Shown: positions 50,834 to 59,721 of the stretch, piece by piece
Layout: each line of letters starts with the position of its first letter
Numbering within the stretch: position 1 is the stretch's first letter
DNA from: Thermomonospora catenispora
GTDB lineage: Bacteria; Actinomycetota; Actinomycetes; Streptosporangiales; Streptosporangiaceae
DNA: 64,000 nucleotides
Direction: 5' to 3'
NCBI RefSeq assembly: GCF_006363815.1
Contig: NZ_RRYT01000003.1
Coordinates: 62,001 to 126,000, forward strand
Position numbers and translations under genes: made by a program
The notes under the pieces: model-generated
Seen by the model: only the letters and a program-made list of their open reading frames with translations
Told to the model about the DNA's origin: nothing
The model's database searches: none

Positions 50834-51069
50834 AAAGAGACATCACGGACCCGGCGTCTTGAAAGTGATGATTCGCTGAACCGGCATCGCGGCAATGGAG
50901 TCGGAGATGATTTTCTGGCCGGGTAGGTAAAACTACATATTCCGGGCGTTCGGCCGCCGATATCGTCCACATGGCCCGGATGCGCACGCGTGGTGTGAAT
51001 AATGTGCGCCGTGTCGAATGTGTGGACGGTCCGTTGACGAAGATCGATCCGGTGGTCGATGCGCCGGAA

Positions 51070-52365
51070 ATGTCGGAAATAGTCAGGGAGCTTCGTGCTC
51101 TCGCCGCACATCCGCGGCTGTCGGCGCGCGAGCGGCACCTGCGGCGCCTCGCCGATGACCTGGACGCCGGCCGCGATCTGGACCGCTGGGCCCAGATCGA
51201 CCTGTACGCGGCGTTCGCGCGCGAGGAGACGATCGGTCCCGCCGCGCACGGCGTCCGACGGACCCGCGCCGGCGCGGTCCTGGACCTGGCGTCCGGCCTG
51301 GTGATCTTCATTCCGATCCTGATCACCTGGTTCGGCCTGTTCAGGGCCACCGCCGCGTACCGGATGAGCCGCGGGGACACCGCCCTGGCCGGCAAGTCCT
51401 TCCTCGAGCAGTGGCAGACCGGCTTCCACGGCCGGCTGCCCGCCTGGCTCTACTTCGACCGGATCGCCTGGTGGACGGTGCTGGCCATCGTGCTGCTGAT
51501 GGCCCTCTCGGCCGGGCACACGCTGTGGCGGCGCCGCGAGGAGGGACGGGACAGGCGGGAGCGCACCGCGTTGATGAGCCGGCTCACCGCCGCGCTCACC
51601 GACGTCGACCTGGAGCTGAGCCGGCTCCGGCTGACCGACGCCGCCCAGCTGCGGCGCAGCGCGGCGCACCTGACCGACGCCTCCCGGGAGCTGGGCAAGG
51701 TCGCCGACCAGGTGCGCACCGTGGAGCGCGAGGCCGCCGAGAGCCTGCGGCTGGTGAACCAGGTCGTCGAACGGGTGAATCGGCTCGCCGACACGGTCAA
51801 CAGCAGCGGGGACGCCGTCCGCGCCGCCGCCGACGACGGCGAACGGATCCGCAAGGCGCTCGAGGACGCCGTCCACCGGCTGCGCACCGCCCTCACCGAC
51901 GGGCAGCGGGAGCACGCCGCCGCGATCGCCGCCGCCCTGGAGCGCAGCGGCGAGGACATCCGCACGGCGCTGGAGGACTGGCGCACCGAAGGCGCCATCT
52001 ACTCCCACCGGCACGAGACCGCGACCGACCATCTGGCCGCGGTCGCCGGGGGCATCGAGGAGCTCCTGCGCCGCACCGTGCAGTCCCTGGGCGAGCTGCC
52101 CGCCGCCGTCGACCGCCTCGAGGACCACGCCGGCCAGGCCGCCGAGCGCCTGGAGCGCACCATGACCGACACCTCGACGCGGATCGCCGCCGACCTCACC
52201 GGGGCGGCCGAACGGCTCAACACCGAGGTCGGGGCGCTGCTCGCCGGGCTGCCGGAGGGACACGCCCGGCAGGTCGCCGCCGAACTGGCCGCGCTGCGCA
52301 CAGCGGTGGAGGGGCTGAGCGACCAGATCGCCCGGACCGGCAGGCGGAAGCGGTGGCCGTGGTGA
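51070..52365 (+). CDS. Membrane protein with long coiled-coil tail (first gene of VWA-PP2C-kinase operon)
   Basis: 431 residues. Two membrane helices, about 68-92 (AVLDLASGLVIFIPILITWF) and 132-152 (IAWWTVLAIVLLMALSAGH), are joined by an external loop. A Gln/Glu/Arg-rich heptad-like tail of about 270 residues lies in the cytoplasm (DASRELGKVADQVRTVEREA). No catalytic motif. The layout resembles MotA/TolQ/ZorA-type subunits with a long tail, but with two instead of three or four helices. ATG 51070 was chosen; the frame extends to 50971, but those codons lose the GC third-position bias. It overlaps the next gene by 13 bases. Confidence 0.75.
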   Translation: MSEIVRELRALAAHPRLSARERHLRRLADDLDAGRDLDRWAQIDLYAAFAREETIGPAAHGVRRTRAGAVLDLASGLVIFIPILITWFGLFRATAAYRMSRGDTALAGKSFLEQWQTGFHGRLPAWLYFDRIAWWTVLAIVLLMALSAGHTLWRRREEGRDRRERTALMSRLTAALTDVDLELSRLRLTDAAQLRRSAAHLTDASRELGKVADQVRTVEREAAESLRLVNQVVERVNRLADTVNSSGDAVRAAADDGERIRKALEDAVHRLRTALTDGQREHAAAIAAALERSGEDIRTALEDWRTEGAIYSHRHETATDHLAAVAGGIEELLRRTVQSLGELPAAVDRLEDHAGQAAERLERTMTDTSTRIAADLTGAAERLNTEVGALLAGLPEGHARQVAAELAALRTAVEGLSDQIARTGRRKRWPW

Positions 52366-52829
52366 GGTCCCGGCTGCCGACGATCGCCCTCGCCGGCTGG
52401 CTGCTGGCGGACCTGCTGCTGGCCTTCTCCATCGTGGTGCTCGGCACCCAGGAGCCGCCGCCGCGTCCGCGCGCCTCCTCCACGCCGTCCCCGACCCCCA
52501 GCCGGCCGCCCGCTTTGGAACGCCGGTACGTCCAGGTCAGCCTGAACGTCGACCCGGACGCCGCCGCACGCGGCGAGGAGTCCGCGGTCGAGGCGATCCG
52601 CCGGGCGATCCGCGCCCAAGGCCCCCGGCTGGCGGGCCGCCGCGCCGGCATCGTGCTGACCTTCGGCGCCCAGCACAGCGGCGGCGAGAGCTTCGCCAAC
52701 GACGTCAACAAGCTCCTGCCCCGCGCCGACGACCTGCTCTTCGGCGACGTCGCCACCCGCGACTTCCAGCTCCTCGGAGCCTCCGGCGGAGCGGTGCTGC
52801 TGAACATCTACCTCTTCTACGACCACTAG
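52353..52829 (+). CDS. Single-pass membrane protein with MotB/ZorB-like helix
   Basis: 158 residues. One N-terminal membrane helix (about 9-31) reads IALAGWLLADLLLAFSIVVL, with an Asp in the first half, as in the proton-carrying helix of MotB, ExbD and ZorB. A Pro-rich linker (QEPPPRPRASSTPSPTPSRP) follows. The outer domain, about 90 residues, has YVQVSLNV and RRAGIVLTFGAQHSGGES, which recall an OmpA-like fold but lack its clear signature. Likely partner of the preceding membrane protein. Start among GTG 52353/52359/52362 is uncertain. Confidence 0.65.
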   Translation: MAVVRSRLPTIALAGWLLADLLLAFSIVVLGTQEPPPRPRASSTPSPTPSRPPALERRYVQVSLNVDPDAAARGEESAVEAIRRAIRAQGPRLAGRRAGIVLTFGAQHSGGESFANDVNKLLPRADDLLFGDVATRDFQLLGASGGAVLLNIYLFYDH

Positions 52830-52838
52830 GAGACTTCC

Positions 52839-53507
52839 ATGAGCCAGCAGGTCCTCCCCTTCTACCTGGTGTGCGACGAGTCCTACTCGATGGACGGCGC
52901 CCCCATCGACGCGATCAACAAGTCGCTGCCCGAGATCCACCAGGAGATCGGCGGCAACCCGGTCGTCGCCGACAAGACCCGGTTCTGCCTGATCAGCTTC
53001 TCCAGCACCGCGCAGGTGCTGCTGCCGCTGTCGGACCTGAGCGAGGTGACCTCGATGCCCGCCATGGCGGCCTCGGGGAGCACCTCCTACACCGCGGCGT
53101 TCACCCTGCTGCGCGACACGATCGAGAGGGACGTCGCCGCCCTCAAGGCGGCCGGCCACCAGGTGCTGCGGCCGGCGGTGTTCTTCCTCACCGACGGGCA
53201 GCCCACCGACGACGACTGGGTGAGCGCCTACCAGCGCCTCACCGACCCCTCCTGGAAGCCCCGGCCGAACATCCTGGCGTTCGGCTTCGGCGGGGTGAAC
53301 GTCGACACCATCCAGCAGGTCGCCACCGTGCGCGGCTTCCTCGCCGACGGCTCCCTGGGCCCCGCCCAGGCCTTGCAGGAGTTCGCCCAGTCCCTGATCC
53401 AGTCGGTGATCAACTCCGGCACCTCCGCCGACGCCGGGGGCGGCATGAGCCTGGCCATGCCGGACAAGGTCCCCGGCTTCACCACCGTCCCCGCCGACCC
53501 GGTGTGA
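52839..53507 (+). CDS. TerY-like von Willebrand factor A domain protein
   Basis: 222 residues, cytoplasmic VWA domain. The MIDAS metal site is intact: DESYS (D-x-S-x-S) near residue 13, the Thr loop ASGSTSYTAAF near residue 78, and FFLTDGQPTDDDW near residue 112. This is the TerY branch, found with PP2C phosphatases and kinases. VWA domains bind partner proteins through the bound metal. It starts 9 bases after the membrane protein gene and is followed by PP2C, so it probably bridges membrane and kinase/phosphatase parts. Confidence 0.9.
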   Translation: MSQQVLPFYLVCDESYSMDGAPIDAINKSLPEIHQEIGGNPVVADKTRFCLISFSSTAQVLLPLSDLSEVTSMPAMAASGSTSYTAAFTLLRDTIERDVAALKAAGHQVLRPAVFFLTDGQPTDDDWVSAYQRLTDPSWKPRPNILAFGFGGVNVDTIQQVATVRGFLADGSLGPAQALQEFAQSLIQSVINSGTSADAGGGMSLAMPDKVPGFTTVPADPV

Positions 53508-53547
53508 CCCCCGCCCGGTGATCGACCCCAGACCGAGAGGGAACGCC

Positions 53548-55689
53548 GTGCGCGCATTCGACGACCCGACCCCCGAGGACCGGCCCGAGCAGCGGCCCGA
53601 ACACCCCCGCCGCGACGAGCCCGCCGCCCCGCCGCCCCGCGACGCCGCGGGGTATCGGCCGCAGTACGCCACCGATCCGCATGCGGCGGCGCCACCGCCT
53701 CGATCCGGTACGCCGCCCGCGCAGTCTCAGCCCGCCGGCGAGTGGACGCCGGTCCATCCGTCCCGTTCCGGCGGCACGCCCCCTCCGCATTGGGGCGAGC
53801 AGCACCCCTCACCGGCGCCCCGATCGGGGCATCAGCCGCCGGGGCAGTACCCGCCGCAGCCGTACGGGCCGCCCGCCCCGCCGCCCGGCCCGGCCTACCC
53901 GCAGGACGCGTCGGCGGCCCCGCCCGGGCATCCGCACGGGGCGCCTCAGCAGTGGTACGCCCCCGCACCACCGCCCTACGACCCCTCCCCCTACGGCGTT
54001 CAGCCCGCCGTGCAGTGGACGCCCCCCGAGGAGGCCTACGCCTCGCCTCCGCCCGGGGGACGTCCCGACGGCCCTCGGCCGCCCGCCGGGAACCCCGTCG
54101 CCTACCACGGCTACCAGCCCTATCCGCAACCGCAGCCCACTGAGGTCCGGCCGGCGGAGGACGCCGGGAGCACCGCGCCCGGGGCCGGACCGACCGACGC
54201 CTCCCGGCAGGTGCAGGACGTCCGGCGGCCGGAGGCGCCGGCCGACCCCACGCGGATCGATCCGCCCGCCGGCGCCCGCGAAGCCGCACGGCCGGAGCGG
54301 TCCGCATCGGACGCGCACCCGGCGCAGCCCGCGCAGGACGCGCAGCCCGCGCAGCCCGCGCAGCCCGCACAGCCCGCGCAGCCCGCGCAGGCCGCGCAGG
54401 CCGAGGACCGCCCCCGCCCCCGGTCACAGGACCCCGCCATAGGGGATGTGCCGGACGGCGACCGGTCGCGGCATGAGGGGCGGGAAGGAGGACATGCGGA
54501 CGGACGGGAAGGCGAGCAGGAGGACGACCTGGAGGCGATGGTGCGCGCGGTGCAGTCCCCGCCCGCGGGCGGGTCGCACCGGCAGGAGGCCCGGCCTCCC
54601 GAGCGTTCCGGCGCCACCGCCGACGCCGCGGCCGACGCCCCGGCGGACACCGGGGCCGACGCCGCGCCCGACACCGGGACCGGGGCCGAGCGGTCCGCGC
54701 GGCAGGCGGAGCCGGCAACGGACGCCGCGTCTCCGCCCGCCGGGCGGAGGACCCGCCCCCAGCGGCCCAGGATCAAGCTCACCCGGCACCGGGACGATCC
54801 CGCGCCGGAGAGCGAGACGCCCTTCCCCGCGCCGGTGACGTTCGGAAAGGTGCACCCCCGGGCCGGGGAGGCGCGCGGGCTGCCTCAGGTGGAGCAGGCG
54901 GTGCCGGACACCGTGCTGGATCTGGCGGAGTTCGAAGGGCTGGCGGTCCGGGCGGCCTCGTTGCGCGGCGACGACCACCGCTACACCGGCAAGCCCCGGC
55001 AGGACTCGCTGGGCCTGTGGACGGTGCGCCGGGAGGGCCGGCCGGATCTGCTGGTGGCGGCCGTCGCCGACGGGGTCGGCAGCCGCCCACTGTCGCATCT
55101 GGGGGCGGCGTGGGCCTGCCGGCTGCTTCGCGATCAGGTCGCCGCGCACGCCGACGAGGTGCTCGTCGAGGGCGACCCCGATGAGCTGGGGCGGCGGATC
55201 GTCGAGCGGGTCGCCGCGGCGATGACCGACCGGGCCGAACGCGAGCGGCTGCGGCCCGCCGACCTGTCGACCACCCTGGTCGCGGCCGCCGTCGAGCTGA
55301 CCGGTGCGTCCTCGCCGCAGACCCCGCGCCGGTGCTTCGTGGTGCGGGTCGGCGACAGCACGGCGTATCTGCTGCGCCGGGGCGAGTTCGGGGAGGTGTT
55401 CGACGACGCCCGCGACGAGGGGGAGATCGCCGACTTCGTCACCGCCGCGCTGCCCACCGGCGTCGGTCGGGTTCAGGTCGCCGTGGAGACCGTCGGCGCC
55501 GACGACGTCTTGGTGCTGTGCACCGACGGGCTCACCGGGCCCATGCGGAACGCGGAGGTGAAGGACCGGCTGGCCCGCTGGTGGAGCGGACCGGCGCCGA
55601 CGGCGCTGGAGTTCGGCTGGCAGCTCGGGTTCCGGGCCAGGTCCTATGGCGACGACCGCACCGCCGTGTGCGTGTGGGGGCGCCGATGA
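53548..55689 (+). CDS. PP2C-type serine/threonine phosphatase with long low-complexity N-terminus
   Basis: 713 residues. About 430 N-terminal residues are disordered, rich in Pro, Ala, Gln and Asp, with PAQ repeats at about 54318-54405. The C-terminal domain is PP2C: KPRQDSLGLWTV (first metal Asp), LLVAAVADGVGSRPLSHLG, VLCTDGLTGP and GDDRTAVCVW with the last metal Asp. It removes phosphates placed by the kinase encoded next. GTG 53548 has GAGAGGG 8 bases upstream; a GTG at 53518 lacks one. It overlaps the kinase gene by 4 bases (ATGA). Part of the linker segment is duplicated, inverted, at 49.3 kb. Confidence 0.88.
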   Translation: MRAFDDPTPEDRPEQRPEHPRRDEPAAPPPRDAAGYRPQYATDPHAAAPPPRSGTPPAQSQPAGEWTPVHPSRSGGTPPPHWGEQHPSPAPRSGHQPPGQYPPQPYGPPAPPPGPAYPQDASAAPPGHPHGAPQQWYAPAPPPYDPSPYGVQPAVQWTPPEEAYASPPPGGRPDGPRPPAGNPVAYHGYQPYPQPQPTEVRPAEDAGSTAPGAGPTDASRQVQDVRRPEAPADPTRIDPPAGAREAARPERSASDAHPAQPAQDAQPAQPAQPAQPAQPAQAAQAEDRPRPRSQDPAIGDVPDGDRSRHEGREGGHADGREGEQEDDLEAMVRAVQSPPAGGSHRQEARPPERSGATADAAADAPADTGADAAPDTGTGAERSARQAEPATDAASPPAGRRTRPQRPRIKLTRHRDDPAPESETPFPAPVTFGKVHPRAGEARGLPQVEQAVPDTVLDLAEFEGLAVRAASLRGDDHRYTGKPRQDSLGLWTVRREGRPDLLVAAVADGVGSRPLSHLGAAWACRLLRDQVAAHADEVLVEGDPDELGRRIVERVAAAMTDRAERERLRPADLSTTLVAAAVELTGASSPQTPRRCFVVRVGDSTAYLLRRGEFGEVFDDARDEGEIADFVTAALPTGVGRVQVAVETVGADDVLVLCTDGLTGPMRNAEVKDRLARWWSGPAPTALEFGWQLGFRARSYGDDRTAVCVWGRR
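54318..54405 (+). repeat. PAQ-encoding 9-bp repeats in the PP2C gene
   Basis: About nine copies of GCGCAGCCC or close variants encode (PAQ)n in the linker. The DNA is slippage-prone, so length may vary among strains. Confidence 0.75.
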
Positions 55690-56642
55690 GCCTGCTCGAC
55701 GGATCGGACCTGCGGCTGGGCGACCTGGAGGTGGGGGACAGTCTCGGCCGGGGCGGGCAGGGGGCGGTGCACGAGCTGCGCGGGCCGTGGGCGGACTACG
55801 TCTACAAGGAGTACCTGGTCCCGACGGTGAACGGGGACGCCCTGGCCCGGCTGGTGCGGGTCCCCGGGGGGATGCCGTCGCATGAGCGGGATCTGCTGCT
55901 GGCGCAGGCGGCCTGGCCGCTGGCCCGGGTGGTGGACGGCGGCCGGGTCACGGGGTTCCTCATGCCCAGGGTGCCCGCGCCGTTCTGGGGACGGCGCGCC
56001 AAAGGGCCGGCGCTGCGGGAGCTGCAGTATCTGCTGTACGACCCCAAGCCCTTGTGGGGGGACATCACCCCGCTGGACGGGCCGGGGCGGCTGGAGATCG
56101 CCCGGCGGGCCGCGTCGCTGTTCCTGCTGTTGCACTCCCATCGGCTGGTGGTGGGGGACGTGTCGATGCGGAACCTGCTGTGGTCGCCGTCGCCGCCGGC
56201 GGTCTATCTGCTGGACTGCGACGCGATCCGGCGGGTGGGCGAGCGGCCGGTGCTGCCGCAGCCGCAGACCCCCGACTGGACCGATCCGCAGCAGCCGTCG
56301 ACCGGCCCCGATCTGGACACCGACCGCTACAAGCTCGCCCTGCTGGTGACCCGGGTGCTGTGCAAGAGCCCGGATCTGCGGCCGGGGGAGGAGCCGGTGT
56401 TCGTGCCGGGGCTTCCCGAGCGGGTGAAGGCGGAGGTCGCCGCCAGGTTCGCCGAGGCCGCCCGGCCGCGCGGGCTCAGGCCCGACGCCGCCCAGTGGGT
56501 CAGGGCGCTGGACGAGCGGGGGACGATCGAGCTGCCTCCGCTGCCGCCCGTGCGCACCCCGCCCGATCTGCCCAAGGCCCCCCTCGGCGGAGGGCCGATA
56601 CGACGGCCGACCATTCGGCTGCGACCGCCCGACCGACGATGA
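55686..56642 (+). CDS. Divergent protein kinase of the TerY-P triad
   Basis: 318 residues. Glycine loop SLGRGGQGAVHEL near residue 19 and catalytic Lys in YVYKEYL near residue 40. The catalytic loop is VVGDVSMRNLLW, where HRD is replaced by V-G-D but Asp and Asn remain. The metal loop is LLDCDAI in place of DFG. These changes are typical of YegI-like kinases found with TerY-type VWA and PP2C proteins. The Pro-rich tail ends at residue 318 without membrane helices. It overlaps the PP2C gene and ends the operon. Confidence 0.85.
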   Translation: MSLLDGSDLRLGDLEVGDSLGRGGQGAVHELRGPWADYVYKEYLVPTVNGDALARLVRVPGGMPSHERDLLLAQAAWPLARVVDGGRVTGFLMPRVPAPFWGRRAKGPALRELQYLLYDPKPLWGDITPLDGPGRLEIARRAASLFLLLHSHRLVVGDVSMRNLLWSPSPPAVYLLDCDAIRRVGERPVLPQPQTPDWTDPQQPSTGPDLDTDRYKLALLVTRVLCKSPDLRPGEEPVFVPGLPERVKAEVAARFAEAARPRGLRPDAAQWVRALDERGTIELPPLPPVRTPPDLPKAPLGGGPIRRPTIRLRPPDRR

Positions 56643-56769
56643 CCGCATCAGGCCATTCCCGCAGACATGGGCATACGGTGTGAGATCGGATATGTCGGGC
56701 ACCATTTGCGGTGGTGCGGCGTTGTCATGGCGACGCCATTGCCCAGGGAGGTCTGACGGAGGCGGCGAG

Positions 56770-57384
56770 ATGGGTTATCCCGTGGTTCCGCAGCGACGGG
56801 GTCGGTCGGAAGGGCTGATGACGCACGCGACCAGGGCGGTCTCGGCGGCCCTGCTGATCGGCGCGGTGACCGCGGGAATGTGGGTGCTGGAGGTTTTCGA
56901 CTACGCGCTGGGCGGGGCGCTGGACCAGTACGGCATTCGCGCCTGGGACCCCTACGAGCTGCCGGAGATCTTCACCGCGCCGTTCCTGCACGGAGGATTC
57001 GAGCATCTGCTGGCCAACACCATGCCGTTCCTGGTGCTGGGGTTCCTCGCGGCGGCGCGCGGGATCGGGCGGTTCCTGCTGGCCAGCCTGATCATCATCG
57101 TGGTCGGCGGGCTGGGGGTGTGGTTCACCGGGTCCCCGACCGTGGACACCCTGGGCAGCAGCATCCTGATCTTCGGGTTCTTCGGCTATCTGCTGGGCCG
57201 CGGGGTGTTCGAGCGCAGCCTGCTGGACCTGGTGATCGCGCTGGGCGTCGTGCTGGTCTACGGCGGGCTGATCTACGGGATCATCCCGACCGACACCATG
57301 ATCTCCTGGCAGGGCCACCTGTTCGGGCTGATCGGCGGGGTGTACGCCTCCTTCGTGCTGCGCCGCCGCCCGGAGCTGTACTAG
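56770..57384 (+). CDS. Rhomboid-family intramembrane protease
   Basis: 204 residues with six membrane helices. FTAPFLHGGFEHLLANTMPF (helix 2, His and Asn) and the catalytic pair TLGSSILIFGFFGYLLGR (Ser) and WQGHLFGLIGGVYAS (His) are present, so it should be an active serine protease inside the membrane. Substrate unknown. ATG 56770 has GGAGG 6 bases upstream and is preferred over ATG 56818. It ends 18 bases before the convergent SDR gene. Confidence 0.9.
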   Translation: MGYPVVPQRRGRSEGLMTHATRAVSAALLIGAVTAGMWVLEVFDYALGGALDQYGIRAWDPYELPEIFTAPFLHGGFEHLLANTMPFLVLGFLAAARGIGRFLLASLIIIVVGGLGVWFTGSPTVDTLGSSILIFGFFGYLLGRGVFERSLLDLVIALGVVLVYGGLIYGIIPTDTMISWQGHLFGLIGGVYASFVLRRRPELY

Positions 57385-57402
57385 GAGCCTCGGGGGCCGC
57401 GA

Positions 57403-58182
57403 TCAGGAGCCGCGCCGGGCGGGACGCACCGACACGTCCGTGACGGCGGCGTCGCGCGGCGTCTGCAGCGCCCCCACGATCACCCGCGCCACCGTGGCGG
57501 GATCGGCGAACTCGTCCGGGTCGTAGGGGCGGCCCTCCTGGGTCCGCACCTTGCGCTGCATCTCGGTGGCGGTGCGGCCCGGGTAGACGCTGGTCACCCG
57601 CAGTGCGGGCTCCTCGGCGCGCAGCGAGTCCGCCAGCGCCCGCAGACCGTGCTTGGCGGCCGCGTACGCGGACCAGCCGGGGTTGGCGCGCAACCCGGAG
57701 CCGGAGTTGACGAAGACCACATGCCCCTCGGCGGCGCGCAGTGCGGGCAGCAGCAGCCGGGTCAGCTCGGCGGCGGACACCAGGTTGACCATGAGCTGCT
57801 CGATCCACTGGTCGGCGGTGAGCTCGGCGACCGTCCCCAGATCGACCACGCCCGCGCTGTGCACGACCCCGTCCAGCCGGTCGGGCAGACGGGCGGCGGC
57901 CAGCGCGGCCTCCAGCCGGCGCGGCTCGGACAGGTCCAGCACCACGGTCTGCACGGTGCCGCGCTGCCCGGCCACCGGCTGCGGGGCGCCGGCGTCGCCG
58001 CGGACGAGGACCTGGGTGCGGGCGTGCGCGCCGCTGCGCAGCGCCGAGGCGACCTCGGCCAGCCGCTCCGGCGAGCGCCCCACCAGCACCAGATCGTGTC
58101 CCTGGTCGGCCAGCATCTCCGCCAGCGCCGCACCGATGCCGCCCGTCGCCCCGGTGATCAGGTACGTCCCCATGTCCGCCAT
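57403..58182 (-). CDS. Short-chain dehydrogenase/reductase
   Basis: 259 residues. NAD(P) motif TYLITGATGGIGAALAE at the start, GVVHSAGVVDLG (N-A-G variant), FVNSGSGLRAN with catalytic Ser, and YAAAKHGLRAL with Tyr and Lys. RVTSVYPGRTATEM is typical of fatty- or sugar-type SDRs. The substrate is unknown. ATG 58182, or ATG 58173 three codons in. Confidence 0.92.
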   Translation of the reverse strand: MADMGTYLITGATGGIGAALAEMLADQGHDLVLVGRSPERLAEVASALRSGAHARTQVLVRGDAGAPQPVAGQRGTVQTVVLDLSEPRRLEAALAAARLPDRLDGVVHSAGVVDLGTVAELTADQWIEQLMVNLVSAAELTRLLLPALRAAEGHVVFVNSGSGLRANPGWSAYAAAKHGLRALADSLRAEEPALRVTSVYPGRTATEMQRKVRTQEGRPYDPDEFADPATVARVIVGALQTPRDAAVTDVSVRPARRGS

Positions 58183-58431
58183 TGTCGCCGATCATCCGGC
58201 ATCGGGCGGGCCCCGACGGGCCGATTCCGGCGCGGGCGCCCGCGCCCCGGGGCGGCCGGCCCCGATGACCGGCTCCGAGGGCGGACGGACGCCCGGCCGC
58301 GAGCCCGATGCCGGGCGCATCGCACCGGAACGCCCGGCATCGGACCGACACCGGAACGCGCGACGCCGCCGCGACCTCTCGGGGATGTCCGCGGCGGCGT
58401 CGACGGAACGAAAGGGCTCGAAAGGCGAGGC

Positions 58432-59220
58432 TCAGAAGAACAGGCCCCTGCGGCGTGCGGCCTGGTCCAGGTACTGGGTGATCTGCTGCTCCCAGTCGAC
58501 GTTCGCGCAGGTGGCGTAGTCCACGGTGAAGCTGGCGAACGCGTCGTGGCCCTCGGTCAGCAGACCGCGGCGCTTGGACAGCTCCAGCACCACCTCCATG
58601 GAGCTGGGGCCGGCGACGAAGGTGACCTCCAGCTCCTTGATGCCGTTGATGTACCGCGGCGGCGGGTAGAACTCGATCTCCTGGTAGAAGGGCAGCTGCT
58701 GGTTCACGCCCCAGATCCGGCCGCGCTCGCAGTCGGCGCTGCGGAACTGGAAGCCGATGTTGCCGAACGCCGCCAGGATGCGCTCCTGCGCGGGCAGCGG
58801 GTGCACCGCGATCGGGTCGAGGTCGGTGGCGTCGACCGCACGGGCGACCTCCAGCTCGGTGGCCACGCCGACGGTGGTGCCGTGCAGCGGGTGGCCGTAC
58901 ATGTGGGTGAGCGGCGCCTCCCAGGGGATCTGCATGCTGAAGGGCAGGGTGTGCCGGGCGCCCTTCGGCAGCATGAAGTTCTCGGTGAGCCGGACCTTGG
59001 CGTACTCCATGTCGGTCGTGTACTCGCTGTCGCCGGACTCGACCTCGACACGGCTCTTGAGCGCGACCGACAGGTACTTGATGTCGGAGTCGTGCTCGCC
59101 CCCCATGATGTGCACCTCGCCGGTGATGGTCTCACCGGGCCGGGTGTTGGGGTTGTGCAGCACGGTCTCGACGGACGGTCCTCCGACGCCCAGCGCCTTC
59201 AACAGCTTTTTGAAGACCAC
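58432..59220 (-). CDS. Spo0M-like sporulation-control family protein
   Basis: 262 residues, arrestin-like fold. VFKKLLKALGVGGPSVETVL start, PGETITGEVHIMGGEHDSDI, and FQFRSADCERGRIWGVNQQL match the Spo0M family, first known from Bacillus and widespread in actinobacteria. Spo0M is thought to act in morphogenesis and stress; biochemistry is open. GTG 59220 has AGGAGG 8 bases upstream. It is divergent from the gas-vesicle operon with 500 bases between. Confidence 0.9.
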   Translation of the reverse strand: MVFKKLLKALGVGGPSVETVLHNPNTRPGETITGEVHIMGGEHDSDIKYLSVALKSRVEVESGDSEYTTDMEYAKVRLTENFMLPKGARHTLPFSMQIPWEAPLTHMYGHPLHGTTVGVATELEVARAVDATDLDPIAVHPLPAQERILAAFGNIGFQFRSADCERGRIWGVNQQLPFYQEIEFYPPPRYINGIKELEVTFVAGPSSMEVVLELSKRRGLLTEGHDAFASFTVDYATCANVDWEQQITQYLDQAARRRGLFF

Positions 59221-59545
59221 GTGATCACCCTCCTGAGGTCGTTGCGCCGACCTCCCGTGCTCGGTCGCCGCTCGAAGTCGTACGTCTGTTAGGCGCACGG
59301 GACGATCCGCGCGTTCCCGCGGGTCTCGCGGCTCACCCGCTGGAAGTCCACATCGTGGCGCACCGGGTGCGCTCTCGAAAGAGACGGGCGGTGACGAGAG
59401 CGTCACGGATGCGCCGGCGCGCCCGGGAGCGCCGGTCCGGCCCGGTCGCCGGTGAGCGGTCCGTGGGCGGGCCGCCGGCGGGGACCGGCCTCCCTCGCTG
59501 GCGGCCGGTCGTCGCCGCTTGTCCCTCTTTTGGCCTGGGACGACG

Positions 59546-59570
59546 GTTTCCTGACCGGCGATTCGGGTAG
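59546..59570 (+). promoter_or_regulatory. SigB/SigF-type promoter of the gas-vesicle operon
   Basis: GTTT, 15 bases, then GGGTAG. This fits the actinobacterial stress sigma consensus GTTT-N15/17-GGGTAT, differing only in the last base. It lies about 150 bases before the first gas-vesicle gene. Confidence 0.65.
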
Positions 59571-59592
59571 AGCGCCCCTGCTTGTGGATATC

Positions 59593-59610
59593 ACGGACAT
59601 ATTGGTCCGT
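59593..59610. promoter_or_regulatory. Dyad downstream of the gas-vesicle promoter
   Basis: Perfect arms ACGGAC and GTCCGT, 6 bases apart, just downstream of the expected transcription start. The position suits a repressor site. Confidence 0.45.
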
Positions 59611-59721
59611 AAGGGTATCGACACGGACACATCCGGATCCCCCGCGCATCCTCTGTGACCTTGAACGCCGTGGAGGACGGCGATCGATCCGCACCGTGCG
59701 TCCGCGCCGCGAGGGGGGATC

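Larger units (their letters stand above)
59221..59721. other. Control region between Spo0M-like and gas-vesicle genes
   Basis: 500 bases without a gene. The right half is AT-richer and holds the SigB/SigF-like promoter at 59546-59570 and an ACGGAC-N6-GTCCGT dyad at 59593-59610, followed by GGGTAT at 59613. Confidence 0.6.

Noticed and set aside
50971-51069. Longer N-terminus for the coiled-coil membrane protein
   Set aside because: These 33 codons lose the strong G/C third-position preference, so ATG 51070 is preferred.
59613-59618. Second stress-type -10 (GGGTAT) before the gas-vesicle genes
   Set aside because: No matching GTTT-type -35 at the right distance; the site at 59546 is better.
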